From Bacteroidia bacterium (GTDB lineage: Bacteria > Bacteroidota > Bacteroidia > J057), in assembly GCA_033391075.1 (NCBI GenBank), contig JAWPMV010000001.1, positions 7,564,001 to 7,628,000 of the forward strand: a stretch of DNA of 64,000 nucleotides, written 5' to 3'. Each line of letters opens with the position of its first letter. Position 1 is the stretch's first letter. The notes under the pieces were generated by a model, which saw nothing but the letters and a program-made list of their open reading frames with translations, did no database searches and was not told where the DNA came from. Shown here piece by piece: positions 8,011-17,004 of the stretch. A program made the translations under genes and the position numbers.

Positions 8011-9681
8011 ATGAAAGTTATCTCAACAAAACGATTCTGGTTTCTTCTGCTCCTCAGTGCCACATTCCTACTAGGATTTCGTGCAGGTGATCTCTTCGAA
8101 ATTGCCAAAAGCATGGATATTTTTGGCAAGGTCTATACAGAAATTAATACAGTTTTTGTCGATGAGACCAATCCCACCGAACTCATGCGGACAGGGATAG
8201 ATTCTATGCTTAAGAATCTCGATCCATATACCAATTACTTCAGCGAAAGTCAGATTGAAACCTCCAAAATCTTTAGTACCGGTGAGTATAGTAGCATAGG
8301 GGCAGAAGTCGGCTTGAGGGGAGAAAGAATACTCCTGCTAGAGCTTTTTGAAAAAAGCCCTGCTTTTGAAGCGGGACTTTTGGTCGGAGATCAGATCATG
8401 CGTATCGATCAGGAAGAAGTGTTTGAGTCGGGCATGAGCCTGGATGATGTAAATAGTTTATTGTTAGGCGAAAGAGGCTCTAAGTTGACCCTTACAATAA
8501 AAAGGCCGGGAGAATCAGAACTGAAAAGCATAGAAGTAAGTAGGGGAGGAACGGAGACCCAGGCTGAGAATGTACCTTATTTTGCCATGGCTACGCCCGA
8601 GGTTGGATATATCCTCCAAACCGGATTTATGAGCAATGCGGGACGGGAAGTTGCAACAGCCCTCAAAAAACTCCAGGATGAGAATGCTGAAATGAAAGCT
8701 GTAATCCTTGACCTGAGAGGCAATCCGGGGGGACAATTAAATGAAGCCGTCAATGTTTCTAATGTCTTTGTTCCGCAAAATGAGCTAATTACTGAAATGA
8801 AAGGCCGGAGCAAAACCTCCAAAGCCAAATTTTATACCCGTATGCCAGCCATAGATGAAGAGATTCCTGTGGCAGTTTTGGTAAATGGGAACTCTGCCAG
8901 TGCATCCGAGATCGTTTCCGGTTCTATACAGGATTTGGATAGGGGAGTGGTAGTAGGCCAAAGAAGCTTTGGTAAAGGCCTGGTCCAGAATTTTCGTCCC
9001 TTGAGCTACAATACACAGATGAAGGTGACGATCGCGCGCTATTATACGCCGAGTGGCCGCTGTATCCAGGCAATAGATTATTCCAATCGGAGCGAAGATG
9101 GCAGCGTGAGCAAAGTAGCAGATGAACAAATATCCGAATTTAAGACCCGAAATGGTCGTCCTGTTTTCGATGGAGGAGGAGTAATGCCTGATCTTCCGAT
9201 CGATAAGAAAGAAAGACCGCCCGTCCTCAAGGCACTGACGGAACAAGGATTTATCTTCGATTTCGTAACAGTCTTTGCCCAGGCAAATGAGACGATAGAA
9301 GGCCCTCGCGATTTTAGGCTTACCGATGAGATTTACGAGGACTTCAGCAAATTTGTAAAGGAAAAAGGACTTCAATTTTCTACACTTTCAGAAAGTCAAA
9401 TAGAAAGCCTTCAGAAATCTTTGGTCAGGAATGGCTATGATGGAGACATGGAAGCTCTTTTGGCAGGCGTAGAAGAAAAGCTGGAAGCAGAAAAAAAGCA
9501 GGACCTCTTGCGTCATAAGGAAGCCATCAAGCGTGAACTAAAGCGCGAGATCATCAACCGATATTATTTCAAGCAAGGAGTTCTTGAATCCGCATTTGTT
9601 GACGATCCGGTGATCCTAAAAGCCGTTGAGACTGTCCTCGATGAAGAGGCGTACAAAAAAATCCTCAGTGGGCAGAACTAG
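8011..9681 (+). CDS. C-terminal processing peptidase (S41 family, CtpA/Prc-like)
   Basis: A 556-residue exported serine protease that trims C-termini of envelope proteins. It begins with a signal/anchor segment ('FWFLLLLSATFLLGF'). A PDZ domain follows at about residues 85-175 ('EKSPAFEAGLLVGDQI'), then the S41 core with 'DLRGNPGG' near residue 235. The catalytic serine is Ser297 in 'NSASASE' and the general-base lysine is Lys322 in 'SFGKGLVQ'; the 25-residue spacing matches CtpA and Prc. A long, lysine/glutamate-rich helical C-terminal part completes the protein. The start at 8011 is preferred because the upstream TTG lies inside the -7 box. Confidence 0.94.
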   Translation: MKVISTKRFWFLLLLSATFLLGFRAGDLFEIAKSMDIFGKVYTEINTVFVDETNPTELMRTGIDSMLKNLDPYTNYFSESQIETSKIFSTGEYSSIGAEVGLRGERILLLELFEKSPAFEAGLLVGDQIMRIDQEEVFESGMSLDDVNSLLLGERGSKLTLTIKRPGESELKSIEVSRGGTETQAENVPYFAMATPEVGYILQTGFMSNAGREVATALKKLQDENAEMKAVILDLRGNPGGQLNEAVNVSNVFVPQNELITEMKGRSKTSKAKFYTRMPAIDEEIPVAVLVNGNSASASEIVSGSIQDLDRGVVVGQRSFGKGLVQNFRPLSYNTQMKVTIARYYTPSGRCIQAIDYSNRSEDGSVSKVADEQISEFKTRNGRPVFDGGGVMPDLPIDKKERPPVLKALTEQGFIFDFVTVFAQANETIEGPRDFRLTDEIYEDFSKFVKEKGLQFSTLSESQIESLQKSLVRNGYDGDMEALLAGVEEKLEAEKKQDLLRHKEAIKRELKREIINRYYFKQGVLESAFVDDPVILKAVETVLDEEAYKKILSGQN

Positions 9682-10265
9682 TTGTTTTGTCTGAATTCCT
9701 GATCAGTGTCAATTCTCCCCAGCTAGTCAAATACGCAAACTTTTAGGTTAGCATACAAGACCTAATTAGGCTCTTTGCTCTTTTGTTAAAGCAAAGAGAG
9801 CTAGATAAAGGAATGTTGTAATGCTTTGATAATCAAATGCTGAGGTTATTTTTTGAGATAAAACAGGATTTCCTTTATTACTGGACAGTCCGATTATAAA
9901 TTCTCGAAATATTCGAAATCCCAAATATATTAGGTCAAAGCTTTTATTCATGGCCTTTTTCTTGCTAACAAAGTGGTAGGAAAAGCATTGCAGCGCTCAG
10001 GAAATGAAAGGAAATATTCAGGGAAATTTTAAAAGAATCAACCATTGCGTCCAGAGATTTAGTAAATTGTACTTCTGTGTTCCGATATGGAACACCATTT
10101 ACCTTCATAAGCAAGAATACCTTCCCATAATTTTTGAAAAGAGAGCCCCGAATTCTTCAGAAAATCCTGATATGATTTTCTCTGGATACAATTCTTGGGC
10201 TTGTGGCCTTGGTTTTATACCTTAGGTCAGGGTAACTAATTTAGGTTAAATAGGTCATTTTTTAG
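9682..10265. other. intergenic region, 584 bp, no recognisable gene
   Basis: Between the S41 protease and the TetR gene there is no gene I can support. Two short open frames (about 61 and 73 codons, one on each strand) have no recognisable family, no start context and atypical composition. A 9-bp hairpin lies at 9771-9779/9790-9798 (CTCTTTGCT/AGCAAAGAG) but has no following T-run on either strand. Regulatory sequence for the TetR gene could lie near 10,200-10,265, but I see no defined operator. Confidence 0.6.
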
Positions 10266-10892
10266 ATGCCGAAAACAAAAGAAAAAATCCTTGATGTGGC
10301 CCTTGTCCTCTTCAATCAAGATGGACTGGCAAACGTCACCTTACGGAAGATTGCCGGATTTATGGGGATTAGTCAGGGGAATCTCAATTACCACTATAAG
10401 AAGCGCGCAGATATCATCGAAGCTCTGTATTTTCGATTTGCGGCTGCGGTTGATAGTAAGATCGCCGAAATCATCCAAAGAGATGACCTCAATTGGGGTT
10501 ATTTAAAGGTCTATATGGCCGAGATGATCGGTGTCTTTTTTGATTATCGCTTTATTTTCCTGGATTTCAGCCATTTGATGCGGGATTATCCCAGAATTAG
10601 AGAGCATTATATCGAGGTTCTTGTCAAGCGTGATCGAGAATTTCCCGGTATGTTCAAAATTCTGGCGGGAATGGGAGTATTCAGGAAAGAGGCTTTCCCG
10701 GGCCAGTTCCGTCGACTCTATCAGCGTATTCAATTACTCAATGATTTCCTTCTTTCTCATTCAGAAATCAAAGGCCAATTGGAGAGAAAAATGGTAGCAG
10801 AGAAATATGTGAATATGATTTCTTCTGAGATCTATCCCTATTTGGTTGAGGGCATTCAGGAAGATATCAGGAAGGATTTGAGTCCGGCTTAG
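10266..10892 (+). CDS. TetR/AcrR-family transcriptional regulator
   Basis: A 208-residue repressor-type protein. The N-terminal DNA-binding domain is complete: 'KEKILDVALVLFNQDGLANVTLRKIAG' helix-1 region, then the recognition helix region 'MGISQGNLNYHYKKRADII', with the family's Y/F-H-Y-F/Y-like position. The C-terminal ligand domain is divergent, as is usual, so no effector can be proposed. It is a lone gene in the plus orientation, and its 3' end overlaps the convergent small membrane protein by 26 bases. No divergent target gene is adjacent. Confidence 0.88.
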   Translation: MPKTKEKILDVALVLFNQDGLANVTLRKIAGFMGISQGNLNYHYKKRADIIEALYFRFAAAVDSKIAEIIQRDDLNWGYLKVYMAEMIGVFFDYRFIFLDFSHLMRDYPRIREHYIEVLVKRDREFPGMFKILAGMGVFRKEAFPGQFRRLYQRIQLLNDFLLSHSEIKGQLERKMVAEKYVNMISSEIYPYLVEGIQEDIRKDLSPA

Positions 10893-11280
10893 CTTTCCAC
10901 AAGCTTAGTAAGCCATGAAAGGACACGCCTGCAAGCATAAGATATAGCCCCATACGGCTAAATGGCCTTTCTATTTCACTACTAGGCATTTCATGAAAAA
11001 AGCTGTAGAGAAAAGAAGCTGTGGCGAGAAACATGAGAAAGGAAGAAAACAATTGGATGTACTCCTGGGGAATCCGTTTATATGGGCGAAGATAAGTTCC
11101 CATTGAAAGGTGGATCAGGCTCGTGAGCAAGAGATAAATATGCTCCGCTCTAAAGACCATCCGTTCAAATAATTCCAAATCCTGAAGGCCATTGAAAGCA
11201 TGCTGCATATACTGCCCACTCAGGATAAATATGATCAGGAACAGGATCCCGCCAAAGAAGTGTAGTTTCTTAAGAAGCAT
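10867..11280 (-). CDS. small four-helix membrane protein, unknown function
   Basis: A 137-residue protein with about four hydrophobic helices: 'HFFGGILFLIIFILSG', the region around 'IYLLLTSLIHLSMGTYL', 'LFSSFLMFLATASFLYSFF' and 'LYLMLAGVSFHGLLSLW'. I do not recognise a named family. The gene begins 3 bases after the stop of the upstream acetyltransferase on the same strand, which suggests one transcript with the GNAT and the 202-residue membrane protein. The end overlaps the TetR gene by 26 bases. Confidence 0.7.
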   Translation of the reverse strand: MLLKKLHFFGGILFLIIFILSGQYMQHAFNGLQDLELFERMVFRAEHIYLLLTSLIHLSMGTYLRPYKRIPQEYIQLFSSFLMFLATASFLYSFFHEMPSSEIERPFSRMGLYLMLAGVSFHGLLSLWKAKPDSNPS

Positions 11281-11283
11281 GCC

Positions 11284-11790
11284 TTATCTTAGCTTATTTA
11301 TTCTATAAAAGACAGTAGCTTTTCCGTCTTCCATTTTTCGTTCAAGAAAGTGCATCCCGATTCTTTGAGCCAGTTTTTGAGAAATTTTATGAGGCTCGTC
11401 CATCGCTGCCAGAAGATAGCTGAAATTCAGGTCTTCAAATGCATACTGGACAATTCTTTGAGCCGCTTCAGTTGCAAAACCCTGACCCGCATATTTTTCA
11501 AGAATAGCATAAAGCAATTGAGGTTGAGGCTCCTCAAAAAAATTCCAAAGTCCCACAAAGCCCATTATTTCCTGCCCTCTTTTTGGCTGGATCTTCCAAA
11601 GGCCCCATTTATCCTGCTGAAAATGCTGAAGATTGATACTGAGAACTTCCTGGCTTTGTTCAAGGGGAAGAAGCTCGTCATCCCAAAGGTATTTACGGAT
11701 ATAAGGATCAGTGAATAGCTGATGCAGCTTGTTCAATTCATCTTGTTGAAAAGGGCTAAGTTCCAGTCTTTGTGTTTTCAGGAGAGACAT
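11284..11790 (-). CDS. GNAT-family N-acetyltransferase (RimJ/RimL-like)
   Basis: A 168-residue acetyl-CoA-dependent transferase with the Acetyltransf_3 layout: an N-terminal 'LLKTQRLELSPFQQDELNKL' typical of RimL-like proteins, the 'GFVGLWNF' strand, and the acetyl-CoA pyrophosphate loop region 'EKYAGQGFATEAAQRIVQYAF' in which the Q/R-x-x-G-x-G/A turn is seen. A further segment, 'RIGMHFLERKM', is also family-typical. The acceptor, a protein N-terminus or a small amine, cannot be told. It sits in a tight run with its neighbours (1-bp and 3-bp gaps). Confidence 0.85.
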   Translation of the reverse strand: MSLLKTQRLELSPFQQDELNKLHQLFTDPYIRKYLWDDELLPLEQSQEVLSINLQHFQQDKWGLWKIQPKRGQEIMGFVGLWNFFEEPQPQLLYAILEKYAGQGFATEAAQRIVQYAFEDLNFSYLLAAMDEPHKISQKLAQRIGMHFLERKMEDGKATVFYRINKLR

Positions 11791-11791
11791 C

Positions 11792-12400
11792 TTAGTACAT
11801 TTTTTTCTTTAGACACATTTCATGCACCCACTGGGCGTGTTCCTGAGGACTTTTGCTGTCGTATTCTTCAAAGGTACTAAAGGTTCCCGGAGCAAAATCA
11901 TAGGGATTGCTGCTGGCTACATAAGGACCGGCTACCCCTGCTTCCCATAGCCCTTCGGCAGCAAGTTCTTTGAACTTAAATACGTAGAAATAGAGTTTTT
12001 CTTCCTTCTCCTTTATTTCATGAACAATCTCGACTTTCTTCATGAACTTGATTTTTTCTGGTCTGCCCCCCAATTCATTAGGATGAAGTAGCCAATAGAC
12101 CAATGCGGCTTCTGCGCTGGAAATAAAATTGTCGTATTTCTCCGGAAAGAGATGGAGTTTGTCATGTCCGTCCAGTACAACATACAGGAAGGTTCTGCTG
12201 GCAGCATCATCCGCCAATTCACGGATCAATTGTGGATCAGGATCTTTGCCATTTTCGACCGCTTCAATCAAGGGCTTGGCTTTTTCAAAGATTTCCAGAT
12301 CTCGTTTCTGCGTATTTTTTTTCAGCTTCCATTTCCGGTAAGCGACATAAAAGAAAAGGGCGCTTACGATTCCTCCCATTATGGATGCTAGCGTGCTCAT
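11792..12400 (-). CDS. membrane-anchored protein of unknown function
   Basis: A 202-residue protein with one N-terminal membrane helix ('ASIMGGIVSALFFYVAYRKW') and a soluble, mostly charged body. The middle contains 'LIRELADDAASRTFLYVVLDG' and the C-terminal part 'EAGVAGPYVASSNPYDFAPGTFS'. I recognise no family; it may be an envelope-associated protein facing either compartment. It is the first gene of a three-gene minus-strand run ending at 10,867 and is preceded by a perfect -7 box 19 bases upstream of its ATG. Confidence 0.65.
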   Translation of the reverse strand: MSTLASIMGGIVSALFFYVAYRKWKLKKNTQKRDLEIFEKAKPLIEAVENGKDPDPQLIRELADDAASRTFLYVVLDGHDKLHLFPEKYDNFISSAEAALVYWLLHPNELGGRPEKIKFMKKVEIVHEIKEKEEKLYFYVFKFKELAAEGLWEAGVAGPYVASSNPYDFAPGTFSTFEEYDSKSPQEHAQWVHEMCLKKKMY

Positions 12401-12419
12401 ACCTTAGCTAAATTTTCAG

Positions 12420-12427
12420 CAAAGATA
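12420..12427 (-). promoter_or_regulatory. -7 promoter box TATCTTTG for the 11,792-12,400 operon
   Basis: A perfect TAnnTTTG match on the minus strand, ending 19 bases before the ATG at 12,400. It would drive the three-gene run of membrane protein, acetyltransferase and small membrane protein. Confidence 0.45.
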
Positions 12428-12481
12428 AGCAGCTTTGGGGAATGCATTTCCCTAAAATAAAAATGATCTAATCGCAGGGAG

Positions 12482-13972
12482 TTAAACTTCTTTTCTCAGA
12501 CGGGCTACGGGCACTCCCAATTGCTCGCGGTATTTGGCAACAGTACGACGAGCGATATTATAGCCTCTTCCTTTGAGTTGAAGGGCGATCTTGTCGTCGG
12601 ATAGGGGTTTGCGTTTGCTTTCGCCAGAAATAATTTCCTCGAGGGCCTTTTTAACCTCACGATTGGAAACCATACCATCTTCCGTTTCAATACCCTCTGT
12701 GAAAAAGAATTTCAGGGCATAAATCCCAAAGTCTGTTTGCACATATTTACTATTGGCTACCCGGGAAACGGTAGAGATGTCCATCTGGATCTTTTCTGCA
12801 ATGTCCTTCAGGATCATAGGCTTGAGTTTTTTCTCATCTCCGCCAGAAATGAAAAACTCTTCCTGTTTTGCCGCAATTGTCTCCATTGTATTGAGGAGCG
12901 TAAATTGGCGCTGTCGAATGGCATCTATGAACCATTGGGCGGCTTCGATACGAGACTTTACAAAGTCCAGGGTCTCTTTTACCGTTCCATTCTTTTTGGA
13001 TTTGTCCATGCCTTTGTATTCGCTGTACATATTGATGTAGCTGCGACTTACTTTTAGGTCGGGAGCATTGCGGCTATTGAGACGTATGTTGATTTTGTTG
13101 TTTTCGGTAGTAAGGATAAAGTCCGGGATGATGTATTCATGCTTGATCGAACTTTGAGATTCGCCCGGCTTTGGATTGAGTTTGGTGATCAGGTTATAGA
13201 TGTCCCTGAATTCATCTTCTGTAACTCCAAGTCTTGAACGGAGTTTAGGGAAATGCTTTTTCGTCAGCTCATCGAAATATTTGTCAACCAGTTTGATGGC
13301 TATCTGGATAATAGGTGTCTGAGGCTTGCGCTTCAATTGAAGCAAGAGGCATTCCTGCAAACTTCTCGCACCTACACCTGGAGGATCAAATCTTTGAATT
13401 TTTTCCAGTACCCCTTCTACTTCTTCTATGGTAGTAGAGATATTCTGACGAAAGGCCATGTAGTTGACAATGGCTTTGATGGGATCTACAGATCCGCGGC
13501 CCCGCAAATATCCATCTTCATCTATATTTCCGATAATATGTTCACCGACGACCAGTTCTTTTTCTGTAAGGTTGAGGAGGGAAAGCTGTTCATCCAGGAG
13601 GTCATAGAGGGATTTCATCTGAACGATAGGCGCTTCATATTCATCTTCATCATCTCCTCCCTGGGGTAAGCGGGTACGATAATCATAACCATCATTGGCT
13701 AGATAATCGTCCATATTCAGGTCCTGGCTAAGCTTGTCATCCTTTTCTGGTGGGCTTGGCTCATCATCTTTGCGATCCAGATCCTCGTATTCATTCTTAG
13801 GCTTCTCATCTCCAAATCCCATCTGAAGGTCTTCCAGGGCAGGATTTTTTTCCAACTCCTCCTTGATTCTTTGTTCCAGGGATGCCGTAGGCACCTGCAG
13901 CAATTTAATAAATTGAATTTGCTGAGGCGAGATTTTTTGTAGCAGTTTAAGTTGTTGATTCTGCTTTAGCAT
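12482..13972 (-). CDS. rpoN: RNA polymerase sigma-54 factor
   Basis: Sigma-54 directs RNA polymerase to -24/-12 promoters that need AAA+ enhancer-binding proteins. The 496-residue protein has a complete domain order. Region I is glutamine-rich ('LKQNQQLKLLQKISPQQIQF'). An acidic linker follows ('YEDLDRKDDEPSPPEKDD'), which is region II. The core-binding and HTH region runs through the middle. The RpoN box 'ARRTVAKYRE' near residue 476 contacts the -24 element. The ATG at 13,972 gives the standard region I start. No enhancer-binding protein gene is in the window, and I saw no convincing -24/-12 promoter. Confidence 0.97.
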   Translation of the reverse strand: MLKQNQQLKLLQKISPQQIQFIKLLQVPTASLEQRIKEELEKNPALEDLQMGFGDEKPKNEYEDLDRKDDEPSPPEKDDKLSQDLNMDDYLANDGYDYRTRLPQGGDDEDEYEAPIVQMKSLYDLLDEQLSLLNLTEKELVVGEHIIGNIDEDGYLRGRGSVDPIKAIVNYMAFRQNISTTIEEVEGVLEKIQRFDPPGVGARSLQECLLLQLKRKPQTPIIQIAIKLVDKYFDELTKKHFPKLRSRLGVTEDEFRDIYNLITKLNPKPGESQSSIKHEYIIPDFILTTENNKINIRLNSRNAPDLKVSRSYINMYSEYKGMDKSKKNGTVKETLDFVKSRIEAAQWFIDAIRQRQFTLLNTMETIAAKQEEFFISGGDEKKLKPMILKDIAEKIQMDISTVSRVANSKYVQTDFGIYALKFFFTEGIETEDGMVSNREVKKALEEIISGESKRKPLSDDKIALQLKGRGYNIARRTVAKYREQLGVPVARLRKEV

Positions 13973-14408
13973 ACCTGAGATAACCTAGATTATATTTTTG
14001 TTCTACCTAATAATTGTTTCCCCTTTACGAGATACGAATTGATAACTATCTATTTCAAATCCTTTCACTGATCGGAAAAAAATCCTTCCCCAGTGGGGAA
14101 ATTTCCGGAAATTTAAAGGTAAGCAACAATTTTACAATTGATGCAAGGTGAATGTGAATTTAACCGTAGTGTTAGAAATATCCGGATTTTGATCGAAAAG
14201 TAAAGCGACTACTTTACTAGACAGTTGCTCAAACGTAATTGAATCCTTTTGAGGACACTAAAATTAGAGAATTCTTTCTTTAAAACCAATTTATGTCAAG
14301 GATAATAAAGTTTTAGCGCGCTAAAATGTGCAGAAAGTGGTGTTTTTTCTATATTAAGCACTCAGACTATGAATATGCCGCACATATTTAACTATTAACC
14401 TAAAAGCA
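13973..14408. other. intergenic region between rpoN and mscL
   Basis: A 436-bp gap between divergent genes with no open frame worth calling. It must hold both promoters. The clearest element is a perfect 16-bp palindrome at 14,311-14,326, reported separately. The rest is AT-rich without a full TAnnTTTG box. Confidence 0.6.
14311..14326. promoter_or_regulatory. perfect 16-bp palindrome upstream of mscL, possible operator
   Basis: TTTTAGCGCGCTAAAA is a perfect inverted repeat lying 82 bases upstream of the mscL ATG. Its size and symmetry suit the binding site of a dimeric regulator. No regulator is identified, so the role is an inference. Confidence 0.4.
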
Positions 14409-14813
14409 ATGATTAAAGAATTCAAGGATTTTATCATGAAAGGCAATGTCCTGGATCTGGCAGTAGCTGTGATCATCGGGGCAGCATTTGGAACAATTGT
14501 AACTTCTTTCACCAATGATATCCTGATGCCTCCCATTGGTCTCCTACTTGGCGGAGTAGATTTTAGTGATCTCGCGATTACCTTACAAGACGGTGTACCT
14601 GCAACTGCTACAGCTGAGGCTATTCCGGCCGTACAGATCAAGTATGGACAATTTATCAATGTGGTGATCAACTTCCTGATTACAGCATTTGCGATCTTCC
14701 TGGTAGTTAAGGCTTACAATGCTACTCAAAAGCCTGCTGAGGAAGCTGCTCCTGCTGGACCCTCAAATGAAGAAGTGCTATTGGGAGAAATCCGCGACCT
14801 ATTGAAAAAATAA
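14409..14813 (+). CDS. mscL: large-conductance mechanosensitive channel
   Basis: MscL is a homopentameric inner-membrane channel that opens under extreme tension during osmotic downshock. The 134-residue protein begins '[28 protein letters not shown]', the amphipathic helix plus TM1. The pore-lining glycine/alanine pattern and the '[18 protein letters not shown]' loop start are conserved, and TM2 is '[17 protein letters not shown]'. The C-terminal cytoplasmic helix ends '[14 protein letters not shown]', the usual form. An intrinsic terminator follows 13 bases after the stop. Confidence 0.97.
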   Translation: MIKEFKDFIMKGNVLDLAVAVIIGAAFGTIVTSFTNDILMPPIGLLLGGVDFSDLAITLQDGVPATATAEAIPAVQIKYGQFINVVINFLITAFAIFLVVKAYNATQKPAEEAAPAGPSNEEVLLGEIRDLLKK

Positions 14814-14825
14814 GTAAGACTTTTC

Positions 14826-14867
14826 AAAAAAAAGGGGGACAGTTATCAAATTGTCCCCCTTTTTTTA
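14826..14867 (+). terminator. intrinsic terminator after mscL
   Basis: AGGGGGACA (14,833-14,841) pairs with TGTCCCCCT (14,852-14,860) over a 10-base loop, flanked by an A-run upstream and a seven-base T-run downstream. It can also act on minus-strand transcripts. Confidence 0.9.
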
Positions 14868-15021
14868 TATAATGAATATGCGGCGACAATCTTTCCCGCT
14901 TGATCTCCGTACGTAGCATAAGAAGTCTTTAAATTGGCTTTTTGTCATGCTTTCAAGGAAATATAGATCGCTCTTGCGAAGGCATGGATATTGCTGCCCA
15001 TCATATAAATTCACTCGTATA

Positions 15022-16203
15022 ATGTTGCACTTGTCTCGCGTTTTACTCCTTCTCCTTACTCTTTCATTTGGTATGAGTTCCCTCACTTCTGCGCAAGGTA
15101 TTGACTTTGTAGAAGGTAGTTGGGAAGAAGTCCTTAGCATTGCTCGTAAAGAGCGCAAACTGGTTTTTCTGGATGCCTATACTACCTGGTGCGGACCTTG
15201 TAAAGCCATGGATAGAAATACCTATCCCAAATCTGAGGTAGGAGATTTCTTTGGAGAAAATTTCGTCAGCTACAAACTGGATATGGAAAAAGGGGAAGGT
15301 CCGAGAGTTGGGAGTGAATATAGTGTGATTGCATACCCAACCTTACTCTTTATCAATTTCAAGGGAGAGGTCGTACATAAGGTGATGGGTTACAGAGGCC
15401 CTAAAGAATTGATCACGGAGGGGATGACAGCTTTAAGTCCGGCAAAGAATAAAGCCAATATCGAGCTGGAATACGAATCGGGAAATCGCGAAGCTGATAT
15501 CATTTTGCAATATGCCCTTCATCGAAAAAAATCCGGGGCTGATTATCGTGACTATGCAGATGAATATTTCGCAACTCAGGAAGAAAAGGATTTATTACAA
15601 AAGAAAAACTGGCAAGCGATTCAGGAATTATCCCATAGTATATCAGGCGTTGAATATCAATTCCTCACCAAGAAGTACAAGAAGTTTGCAAAGGTGTATG
15701 GCGAAAGGAAAGTCTTGGATAAAATCTTTGAAGTTGCTCGCGCTGCTACCCTGGAGTCCGGTCTTACTGGCAATCCATCCAAATACAAAGCGGCATTAAC
15801 CTTAATCGAAAGACGGATCAATGATGAAGGGCAAATGGCCAATCGCCTAAAAATGACCTTTACTGAGGCTCGGAAAAATTGGGAAGTATATGCTGAAAGG
15901 GCCATCTATCATTATGATACCTATAAATCCGCTCAAGCAGAGGACCTTGATCATTCTGCCAGCATCTTTGACAGGCATATTGAAGATCCCGGCAAGCTGG
16001 AAATGGCTCTTCGTTGGACCCGCCAGTCCATCGCTATGCAAAATGAGGCATATAATAATGAGACCCAGGCGAGAATCTTATTCAAACTGGGGCGATATGC
16101 AGAAGCTCTGCGCTCGGCCAATAAAGCCCTGCAAATCGCACAGATCAAGGAGCAGGATACCCGCGTGATCGAGTCTCTGATCGAAAAAATCAGCGAACGC
16201 TAG
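15022..16203 (+). CDS. secreted thioredoxin-fold protein with helical C-terminal domain
   Basis: A 393-residue exported protein that starts at the ATG at 15,022, where a signal peptide begins ('LHLSRVLLLLLTLSFGMSS', cut near 'TSAQG'); an upstream start at 14,947 would bury it. The thioredoxin-like domain spans about residues 27-140, with the active-site CGPC (Cys57, Cys60) in 'TTWCGPCKAMD' and the cis-proline loop 'IAYPTLLFI'. From residue 150 the protein is helical, and its last 80 residues look TPR-like ('GRYAEALRSANKALQIA'). A periplasmic thiol reductase or disulfide-handling role is likely; the partner is unknown. It converges on pdxJ. Confidence 0.85.
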   Translation: MLHLSRVLLLLLTLSFGMSSLTSAQGIDFVEGSWEEVLSIARKERKLVFLDAYTTWCGPCKAMDRNTYPKSEVGDFFGENFVSYKLDMEKGEGPRVGSEYSVIAYPTLLFINFKGEVVHKVMGYRGPKELITEGMTALSPAKNKANIELEYESGNREADIILQYALHRKKSGADYRDYADEYFATQEEKDLLQKKNWQAIQELSHSISGVEYQFLTKKYKKFAKVYGERKVLDKIFEVARAATLESGLTGNPSKYKAALTLIERRINDEGQMANRLKMTFTEARKNWEVYAERAIYHYDTYKSAQAEDLDHSASIFDRHIEDPGKLEMALRWTRQSIAMQNEAYNNETQARILFKLGRYAEALRSANKALQIAQIKEQDTRVIESLIEKISER

Positions 16204-16210
16204 GGAATTC

Positions 16211-16927
16211 CTATTTCCCAAGACAAGCCTGGTATTTTTTGATCGTTTCTTTAAATCCCATATACAAAGCATCTCCTACCAATGCATGACCGATAGATAC
16301 TTCGGCCAGATGAGGAACTTTTTCTGAGAAATAGGCCAAATTCTGAAGACTTAGATCATGTCCTGCATTTATCCCTAGTCCTATTTCATGGGCGAAGGCT
16401 GCCGCTTTGGCAAATGGACTAACTGCCTTTTCCTTATCAATCGGATAGCCCTGGGCATAGGGTTCCGTATAAAGCTCAATTCGATTCGTCCCTATTTCGC
16501 GAGCTAGCTCAATCATATCGAGATCCGTTTCTATAAAGATCGAGCTTCTGACACCTGCTGCCTCCAGCCTGAGAACGATATCCAAAAGATAGTGCTTGTT
16601 CATTTTTGTATCCCAACCAGCATTTGAAGTCAGGACGCCCGGAGGATCAGGGACAAGTGTACACTGTTCCGGTTTGACTTCTTCTATCATTTGGAGGAAT
16701 GATTCAGAAGGATAACCTTCTACATTTAGCTCCACATCCAGCACAGGTTTCAGATCATAAATATCCTGTCTTCTTGCATGTCGTTCATCGGGACGGGGAT
16801 GGAGGGTGATGCCATCTGCACCATATGCGACGCAATCTTTGGCTACCTGAACCAGATTGGGCTCATTTCTCCCTCTGGAATTTCTTATCAGCGCTACTTT
16901 GTTCAGGTTTACACTTAAATGGGTCAT
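16211..16927 (-). CDS. pdxJ: pyridoxine 5'-phosphate synthase
   Basis: PdxJ condenses 1-deoxy-D-xylulose 5-phosphate with 3-amino-1-hydroxyacetone 1-phosphate to give pyridoxine 5'-phosphate. The 238-residue TIM barrel is the standard length. It begins '[16 protein letters not shown]', has '[20 protein letters not shown]' with the phosphate-binding residues, and ends near '[16 protein letters not shown]'. A -7 promoter box lies 21 bases upstream of the ATG, within the terminator that closes the htrA transcript, so pdxJ appears to have its own promoter. pdxA is also in this window, but not linked in an operon. Confidence 0.97.
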   Translation of the reverse strand: MTHLSVNLNKVALIRNSRGRNEPNLVQVAKDCVAYGADGITLHPRPDERHARRQDIYDLKPVLDVELNVEGYPSESFLQMIEEVKPEQCTLVPDPPGVLTSNAGWDTKMNKHYLLDIVLRLEAAGVRSSIFIETDLDMIELAREIGTNRIELYTEPYAQGYPIDKEKAVSPFAKAAAFAHEIGLGINAGHDLSLQNLAYFSEKVPHLAEVSIGHALVGDALYMGFKETIKKYQACLGK

Positions 16928-16948
16928 AGGTTAGGATTTATAAGCCTG

Positions 16949-16956
16949 CAAAAATA
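16949..16956 (-). promoter_or_regulatory. -7 promoter box TATTTTTG for pdxJ
   Basis: A perfect TAnnTTTG match on the minus strand, 21 bases upstream of the pdxJ ATG. It directly abuts the T-tract of the htrA terminator, so one gene's terminator and the next gene's promoter are packed together. Confidence 0.5.
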
Positions 16957-16985
16957 AAAAAGCGGATCAAACTGATCCGCTTTTT
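16957..16985 (-). terminator. intrinsic terminator between htrA and pdxJ
   Basis: GCGGATCA (16,962-16,969) pairs with TGATCCGC (16,973-16,980) over a 3-base loop. A-runs and T-runs flank it on both sides, giving a U-tract for minus-strand transcripts from htrA and a possible one for the plus strand. Confidence 0.88.
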
Positions 16986-17004
16986 ATCATTTATTTTTTA
17001 TGTC

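Noticed and set aside
9766-10225. Two short open frames (61 and 73 codons) in the gap after the S41 protease
   Set aside because: No recognisable domain, no promoter box and lysine/isoleucine-rich sequence typical of AT-rich non-coding DNA.
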